Assembly (NCBI RefSeq): GCF_014200435.1
Contig: NZ_JACHBR010000001.1
Coordinates: 1,736,001 to 1,800,000 of the forward strand
Length of the DNA: 64,000 bases
DNA from: Sphaerisporangium krabiense
GTDB taxonomy: Bacteria > Actinomycetota > Actinomycetes > Streptosporangiales > Streptosporangiaceae
Reading direction: 5' to 3'
This document shows positions 59,435-64,000 of this stretch, piece after piece; within the stretch, counting starts at the first letter, position 1, and each line of letters opens with the position of its first letter. The position numbers and the translations under genes were made by a program. Under the pieces are notes generated by a model that ran no database searches, had not been told where the DNA came from, and was given only the letters and a program-made list of their open reading frames with translations.

Positions 59435-60847
59435 TCACCGGCCGGCTCTCCCGGCCGTGCGCAGGTAGGCGAGCGCCCGCTCGAAGGCGGCGTCGCGGCC
59501 CGCGGCGAGCTCGCCGTCGCTGAGCGTTTCGGCGATCCTGTCCTGCGGTGGGATGCCGGTGACGTCGAAGGTGGTCCCCTGCCGGGTGAGGAACCGCTCG
59601 TTGGGCAGGGCGAAGGTCCAGCCGTTGGGCAGCGTGCGCCACAGGAAGTCCGAGAACGCGCCCTGGGTGGCGTCGCCGATCCGCCGAGGCGCGGGGGTGC
59701 GGGCCGTCATCGCCTGGCTGAACGTCTCCCCGGCGCTGATGGTCAACGGGCTCGTCAGCAGGGCGATCGGCCCGGTGTGGCGAGAACCCGCCGGACGCAC
59801 CCAAATCGGTCGCGCCCGGGTGAACCGGGTGGGGTCGGAGGGGTCGTCGCGCGCCTGCTTGGCGTAGGCGACGTACGGCCGGCCGGTGAGGCGGGAGGCG
59901 AGTCGGATGCCGAGGGCGTCGTACCCGCCGAAGTTGAGGCGGACGTCGAGGACGAGGCCCTTCAGGCGTGACGTCCGGGCGGGGGTGAAGATCTCGTTCA
60001 GCGCGCGGTCCAGCTCCTTCGCGTTGGCCGCGAAGCCGCCGTCGGCGTACCCGTCGAAGGCGGCCAGCCTCAGGTAGCCGAACCCGCCCGGCAGGTCGGC
60101 GTACCCGATCACGCCGCGGCCCCATGTCGTCAGCGGCTTGTGGACGTCGTGCTTCTCCACGAGATCGAGGACCCCCTCGTTCAGGGCCAGGAAGGCCGGC
60201 AGGCCGTCCAGCGGCCTCGTGCCGGGGCGCAGCGGCCGGGCGAACTCGTCCTTTCCCGCGCGCAGCGCGGTGTGGGCGTCGCCGAGGTCCTTCAGGATGT
60301 CGCGCAGCACGCCGAACAGCTCGGCGTCGGTGGTGTTCGGGCCGATCCGGGGACGGTATCGGTCGCGGACCGCCTGCCAGTCGACGCCCTTCGTCGCGAA
60401 AAACGGGTAGTTCTCCGCGAACGTGGTCCAGAAGACGTCGAACACGGCGACCGGGCCCGTGGCGGGGGCCTTCACCGAGCAGCGGGCGGGAAGGCCGGGC
60501 AGCCGGCGCAGACCGATCTCCCCGACGGCGCCCACGTAGCGCAGCCGCGCCCGCTGCCGGCCCTGGAGTGTGATCGTCATCCGACGGGAGCCGTCGTCGG
60601 CGACGAACGCCCCCGGCCCACCCTGCCGCCTGGCCGACATGACGCCCGCCAGGCAGCTGATCGCCGTCGTGTCGAAGTACCGGAGCCGGTCCCCGCCGAC
60701 GGTGATGATCGTGCCGTAGCCGTCGGCCTGCCACACACCGTCCAGTGCTGCGTCCCGCGCGCTCGCGACCGCCGCCGCGGGCGCCGCCGTCATGACCAGG
60801 ACGGCCGCCAGAGCCGCGCCCCCGATCCGTGTTCCGCTCTTTCTCAT
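59435..60847 (-). CDS. Secreted S41-family peptidase
   Basis: Exported serine protease of 470 aa of the C-terminal processing family. Signal peptide (MRKSGTRIGGAALAAVLVMT, cleavage after AVA). The region VFWTTFAENYPFFATKGVDW and ILKDLGDAHTAL are the TSPc entry; LVLDVRLNFGGYDAL and LTSPLTISAGETFSQAM hold the catalytic Ser in SAGE. The catalytic Lys region is near THTGTF-like DATQGAFSDFL. No PDZ domain is evident. It acts in the envelope; the substrate is unknown. Confidence 0.88.
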   Translation of the reverse strand: MRKSGTRIGGAALAAVLVMTAAPAAAVASARDAALDGVWQADGYGTIITVGGDRLRYFDTTAISCLAGVMSARRQGGPGAFVADDGSRRMTITLQGRQRARLRYVGAVGEIGLRRLPGLPARCSVKAPATGPVAVFDVFWTTFAENYPFFATKGVDWQAVRDRYRPRIGPNTTDAELFGVLRDILKDLGDAHTALRAGKDEFARPLRPGTRPLDGLPAFLALNEGVLDLVEKHDVHKPLTTWGRGVIGYADLPGGFGYLRLAAFDGYADGGFAANAKELDRALNEIFTPARTSRLKGLVLDVRLNFGGYDALGIRLASRLTGRPYVAYAKQARDDPSDPTRFTRARPIWVRPAGSRHTGPIALLTSPLTISAGETFSQAMTARTPAPRRIGDATQGAFSDFLWRTLPNGWTFALPNERFLTRQGTTFDVTGIPPQDRIAETLSDGELAAGRDAAFERALAYLRTAGRAGR

Positions 60848-61036
60848 GGCGCCGACGGTACGAACGCGGTCCCGTAACCGGCGTCACCCTGGAGGACCGT
60901 TCCTCGGCTCCCTCCTGGGAGTGACCTGATCCGCGGGCCGACCCGTCGGGAGTTCGCGGCCTCGGCGGAAACGTCGGTCAGCCTGGCTACGATCTGTGCT
61001 TGCCTGGTGACATTGGCCGGCGCCCCTCCCGGCGAT

Positions 61037-61074
61037 GCCCGCGCCACGGACGGCCACGACCGTCCGTGGCGGGC
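61037..61074 (-). terminator. Hairpin after the SpoIIE phosphatase gene
   Basis: CCACGGACGG (61044-61053) pairs with CCGTCCGTGG (61060-61069); an outer GCCCG/CGGGC adds five pairs. It lies 29 nt beyond the stop. Confidence 0.65.
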
Positions 61075-61102
61075 ACTGACGGCTCGATCCGCTGCCAGGC
61101 CT

Positions 61103-63016
61103 TCAACGGGGAGGGACGTGAATCGCGAGCACGGTAATGTCGTCATCCGGCTCATAGCCGGACATCATGCGATCTACTAGGAAATTCACCAGTAGATCAG
61201 GATTATGCCGAGTCGCAGGCGAGGCTTCCGTTGCGACATTGCAAATCTCTATGAGTCCGGCGTCCAATCCGCGCTTCCTGTTCGTCACGAGCCCGTCAGA
61301 GTAGAGGACGGCGGTGTGCCCGGGCGGAATGCGAAACCGGGCCTGCCTGCGGACGACGGGCCAGCCGAGCGGTGTACCAGGCTGGCCGGCGAACAGAACC
61401 GCGGGACCCTCTGGCGACACCAGCAAGGGGGGCGGGTGGCCCGCGAGCCCGATCGTGCCCTCCCCGGTGCCAGGCTCGACGATCAGATAGGCGAGAGTGG
61501 CGACCTGCTCTCCATCCTCGATAGCGTCGAAGACCCGGTCAAGGCCGGTGAGCACTGCCGCAGGCGGCGGGTTGGTGAGAGAGAGGGCCCGCACGGCATT
61601 ACGGATCCGGCCCATCCCCGCAGCGGCTTTGACACCCCTGCCAGTGAATTCGCCGACCACGACCGCGATCCGTCCGTCCTGTACGGCGAATGCGTCGTAC
61701 CAGTCGCCGCCCACCTGCGTGTTGCGGCTACTGGACATGAAGCGCCGGACCAGCGTGAGCCCGGGAACCTCAGGCAGCCGTTCGGGCAGCAGACTCCGCT
61801 GGAGCATCTCGGCGGTGCGATGCTCGTGCTCGAACAATTGCGCCCGCTGGACGGCAAGAGAGCCCTGTTCGGCCAGGACCCTGAGGAAAACCTCCTCTTC
61901 CTGCGAGAAGTTCCGTGGACGGGTGAAAGAGAACTCCAGCGCCCCCAGCACCCCCCCGGCGACGAGCAGGGGCAGGCCTATCCAGGCTCGTTCGTCAGTG
62001 CGGGACAGGTAGTTGTCCAGCGCGCCCTCGTCGCCTCCGGCCTCGCGTAGCTGGGCCCTGAACGACTCAGGGGACTCGGCGAGGACCAACCGGTGGCTGT
62101 TCAGCGCCATGGTCATCACACTGCTCATAGACAGGGGAATCCATTCGCCGAACTCGTCAGGACCCTCAAGGGCGCCCTCGCCTCTGATCACTTCCAGTCC
62201 CATACCATTGGCGTCGAGCAGCGCGACAGTCGCGCGGTCGGCCGTCAGCATCGTACGGCCGATATTCCAGACCACGTCCACAACTTGTTGCAGAGTGATC
62301 GCCTCTGCCAGCAGGGCGGTTGCCCGCTGCAGGTGAACTCCTTCGTGAATGGCGCCGGCGGAATGGCCTTGCACTGGTGGCCGAGAGTCCAGCTCATCGA
62401 GAAGTTCTTCGAGTACCTGGACGCGTAGTTCCGCCTGCCGGGTTCGGTCGCGGGCCAGTTTCAGTTGCTCGCTGAGATAGCTGATCTCGTGGTCGTATCG
62501 CGTGCGGTCGTGATCCCAGGCGGCACGAAGACGCTCATTCTCGATGACCAGGTGCTGGAGGCTTCCGTTACGCTCGGTGAGCTGGCGCTCCAGTGTCTGG
62601 GCGTAGCGCTCGGCCTCCTTCCAGCTAGTGACCGCGATCTCTAACTCATCACTGACCTTACGGATCCGGTACTCGTGCGGATGAGCGACTTTGAGAGCGG
62701 CCATCTGAAGGTCTACGAGGTGCGCGCGGACCTCATCGGTCACGGCAGTTCCTGCACTCGCCCGCAAGGCCAGCACCTGATCGAGAAACCACCTGTCAGC
62801 GGGCACTCGTTTGCCATTCAGGTACCGGGACACACTGCCCTTATCGATCGGGTGAAGCCGGGAGAACAGGCTTATCGACATACCCAGGGCGGTGAACTGA
62901 GCGCGCAACTCTTTCGCCCACACCATGACCTGCGGACTGAGTTCCGGGCTCAATGGCGCCAACTCGGCTGGACGGCGGTCGATCTCGCTCACGCGTCCAT
63001 CATCGCCCTTGCGCAT
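61103..63016 (-). CDS. HTH/coiled-coil/GAF/SpoIIE-type PP2C phosphatase
   Basis: Multidomain regulator of 637 aa from ATG 63016 (GTG 62992 also possible). Residues about 25-80 are helix-turn-helix-like: LGMSISLFSRLHPIDKGSVS and RYLNGKRVPADRWFL. Residues 130-220 form a Glu/Arg-rich coiled coil. A GAF domain follows (VDVVWNIGRTMLTADRATV). The C-terminal PP2C/SpoIIE domain has GGDWYDAF, VVVGEFTGRGVKAA, AGHPPPLL and DDDITVLAI metal ligands, though the first motif has G-E-F where G-D-V is usual. It probably dephosphorylates an anti-anti-sigma factor. A palindrome sits upstream. Confidence 0.85.
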   Translation of the reverse strand: MRKGDDGRVSEIDRRPAELAPLSPELSPQVMVWAKELRAQFTALGMSISLFSRLHPIDKGSVSRYLNGKRVPADRWFLDQVLALRASAGTAVTDEVRAHLVDLQMAALKVAHPHEYRIRKVSDELEIAVTSWKEAERYAQTLERQLTERNGSLQHLVIENERLRAAWDHDRTRYDHEISYLSEQLKLARDRTRQAELRVQVLEELLDELDSRPPVQGHSAGAIHEGVHLQRATALLAEAITLQQVVDVVWNIGRTMLTADRATVALLDANGMGLEVIRGEGALEGPDEFGEWIPLSMSSVMTMALNSHRLVLAESPESFRAQLREAGGDEGALDNYLSRTDERAWIGLPLLVAGGVLGALEFSFTRPRNFSQEEEVFLRVLAEQGSLAVQRAQLFEHEHRTAEMLQRSLLPERLPEVPGLTLVRRFMSSSRNTQVGGDWYDAFAVQDGRIAVVVGEFTGRGVKAAAGMGRIRNAVRALSLTNPPPAAVLTGLDRVFDAIEDGEQVATLAYLIVEPGTGEGTIGLAGHPPPLLVSPEGPAVLFAGQPGTPLGWPVVRRQARFRIPPGHTAVLYSDGLVTNRKRGLDAGLIEICNVATEASPATRHNPDLLVNFLVDRMMSGYEPDDDITVLAIHVPPR

Positions 63017-63049
63017 TGGCCCCGGGAGCGCTCGTCGCCATTGATGGCG

Positions 63050-63066
63050 TTGCCAACTGTTCGCAA
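63050..63066. promoter_or_regulatory. 17-bp palindromic site between divergent genes
   Basis: TTGCCAACTGTTCGCAA: arms TTGC-N-AAC and GTT-N-GCAA are complementary around the central T. It lies 34 nt upstream of the phosphatase start and 118 nt before the small membrane protein gene. The N-terminal HTH of the phosphatase could bind here. Confidence 0.6.
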
Positions 63067-63183
63067 CGTGACACCTGTGGCCGTTGCAGTGCGGCGCAAC
63101 ACCTCGGACTTCTGGCTTCCTAGAGCCAAGCACTTGCGCCCTGCCCCGCCACAGCGGGGCGGACTGGAACGAGAGGAATCCTC

Positions 63184-63402
63184 GTGAATCGCCCGGCTCG
63201 CTCAACGTCCCCGCTCCTGACCGTTCGGGCCGCCCTGATCTTCGGCCTGTCCCTGATCTTCGGCGCGGCGGCCGGAGCCCTTACCTATTGGGCCACTAGA
63301 TCCGCCGCCGGGGCGTTTCTGGGCACTGGCGCCGCTACAGGTGGCACGATCGGGCTTCTCAACCAAATCATCAGCGACACCACTATCGACAATGGCGACT
63401 AA
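63184..63402 (+). CDS. Small two-span membrane protein
   Basis: Protein of 72 aa with GTG start behind GAGAGGAA. Two hydrophobic spans: about 13-33 (VRAALIFGLSLIFGAAAGAL) and 40-60 (SAAGAFLGTGAATGGTIGLL). No known domain. It is divergent from the HTH-SpoIIE gene and could be its target. Confidence 0.6.
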   Translation: MNRPARSTSPLLTVRAALIFGLSLIFGAAAGALTYWATRSAAGAFLGTGAATGGTIGLLNQIISDTTIDNGD

Positions 63403-63734
63403 TGCCACAGCACGCAATACCAATCCTCGGCTCCATCAGGCTGCCTGCGTGATCGCCACTCACGACGGAGCAAGACCTCTATGGCTTTCATGGCCCGCGA
63501 CGTACAGCCAAGGACCTGGTTGGGAGCCGAGGAAACAGGCGAAGGGTTCAAGTCACCCTCGGATCCGCACTCTGGTGCATGGTGGGCCTGGCCTCGACTA
63601 CGACGACCTCTCGCACGGGTTCGCAGACGAGGCGCAGGTCCACAGATCCCGGGTCACGGCGCCGGCTTTCGCGTGGGTGACCAGACGCTCCACGACCGGA
63701 CGTCCGGGTTCACCAGACGCGGCTGTGATCGCGA
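63403..63734. other. Region without recognised gene
   Basis: I see no gene with a ribosome site or family motif. A T-arm-like word (GGGTTCAAGTCACCC) lies near 63545 but does not fold as a tRNA. Confidence 0.5.
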
Positions 63735-64000
63735 TCAGGAGGCCCCGTCCGCCGGTGAGCGGGCGGGGTCGGTGGGCGCGGTGTAGGCGGGGCGGGGAAG
63801 GGGGCGGTCGAGGAGGAAGGCCGTGAGGAGGCCGCGGTAGAGGTCGGGGCGGCCGTTGGCGATGGAGTGGCCGGCGCCGGGGATGTAGACGAGGGTCGAC
63901 TCGGGGAGTGTGCGCCGGTAGTCGTAGGTGACCTCCCACTTCAGGTAGTCGCACTGGCCGCGCATGATGAGCGTGGGCACATGGACGCCGCGCAGCCTCG
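63735..64000 (-). CDS. Alpha/beta hydrolase, C-terminal part (start outside window)
   Basis: The reading frame enters from the right edge and ends at 63735. Visible residues read VHVPTLIMRGQCDYLKWEVT (acid Asp region) and LVYIPGAGHSIANGRPDLY (catalytic His), the usual C-terminal end of proline iminopeptidase-like hydrolases. Nucleophile and N-terminus are outside the window. Confidence 0.75.
   Translation of the reverse strand, partial: RLRGVHVPTLIMRGQCDYLKWEVTYDYRRTLPESTLVYIPGAGHSIANGRPDLYRGLLTAFLLDRPLPRPAYTAPTDPARSPADGAS

Noticed and set aside
63530..63575. Possible tRNA from the word GGGTTCAAGTCACCC
   Set aside because: No matching acceptor, D-arm or anticodon stem upstream; the T-stem pairs poorly in the standard register.
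1..64000. CRISPR array, rRNA genes, complete insertion sequence or prophage
   Set aside because: None seen: no regularly spaced direct repeats, no rRNA-like stretch and no intact transposase or phage structural gene.

Overview
The window is very GC-rich DNA with dense gene packing, frequent GTG starts and 1-4 nt stop/start overlaps, which is typical of a filamentous actinomycete. The marker genes (a topoisomerase I with a lysine-rich tail, a thymidylate kinase fused to an MFS domain, a PSP1/RicT protein, a very long seven-repeat chaplin, F420-type luciferase-like enzymes) suggest Streptosporangiales or a relative. That placement is inference from gene content; no database search was possible.

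1-21,200 is mostly conserved chromosomal backbone: a secreted alpha/beta hydrolase (cut by the window edge), ricT, an ECF sigma factor with a membrane-anchored partner, holB, the MFS-tmk fusion, the efeUOB iron uptake operon behind two abutting iron-box-like sites, topA, a small DUF5703-like protein, a chaplin, an exported protein, an M20 peptidase, tRNA-Leu(GAG) with a terminator and a recombinase remnant, a cold-shock gene with a terminator inside its leader, and a MerR-like regulator.

22,000-52,600 is an accessory catabolic island. A MarR regulator, an acyl-CoA ligase and a nitronate monooxygenase-like flavoprotein start it. Then come a MoaF-like protein, two paralogous family-5 substrate-binding lipoproteins, a full Dpp/Opp-type ABC transporter, two F420-type LLM oxidoreductases, two phosphotriesterase-like hydrolases, three enoyl-CoA hydratases, a two-subunit CoA-transferase, two divergent GntR regulators, an aldehyde dehydrogenase, a double-hotdog dehydratase, a citryl-CoA lyase-like protein, an SDR and a tricarballylate-dehydrogenase-like flavoprotein. 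I read it as uptake of a small carboxylic, ester or lactone compound, CoA activation, beta-oxidation-like steps and retro-Claisen cleavage. The substrate cannot be named from sequence. Five promoter regions of the island share a 14-bp motif (AYGTGATRTATYAG-like; one copy is a clean ATGTA-N-TACAT palindrome in front of a gntR gene), which defines a probable regulon. The two gntR genes carry a 270-bp inverted repeat with one mismatch, a sign of recent gene conversion.

52,700-64,000 returns to stress and signalling genes: an AbrB-type membrane protein, a P1B-type ATPase fused to a hemerythrin domain, divergent from a tandem universal stress protein, a NarL-type two-component system, an S41 peptidase, a HTH/coiled-coil/GAF/SpoIIE phosphatase with a palindromic site upstream, a small membrane protein, and the tail of another alpha/beta hydrolase cut by the right edge.
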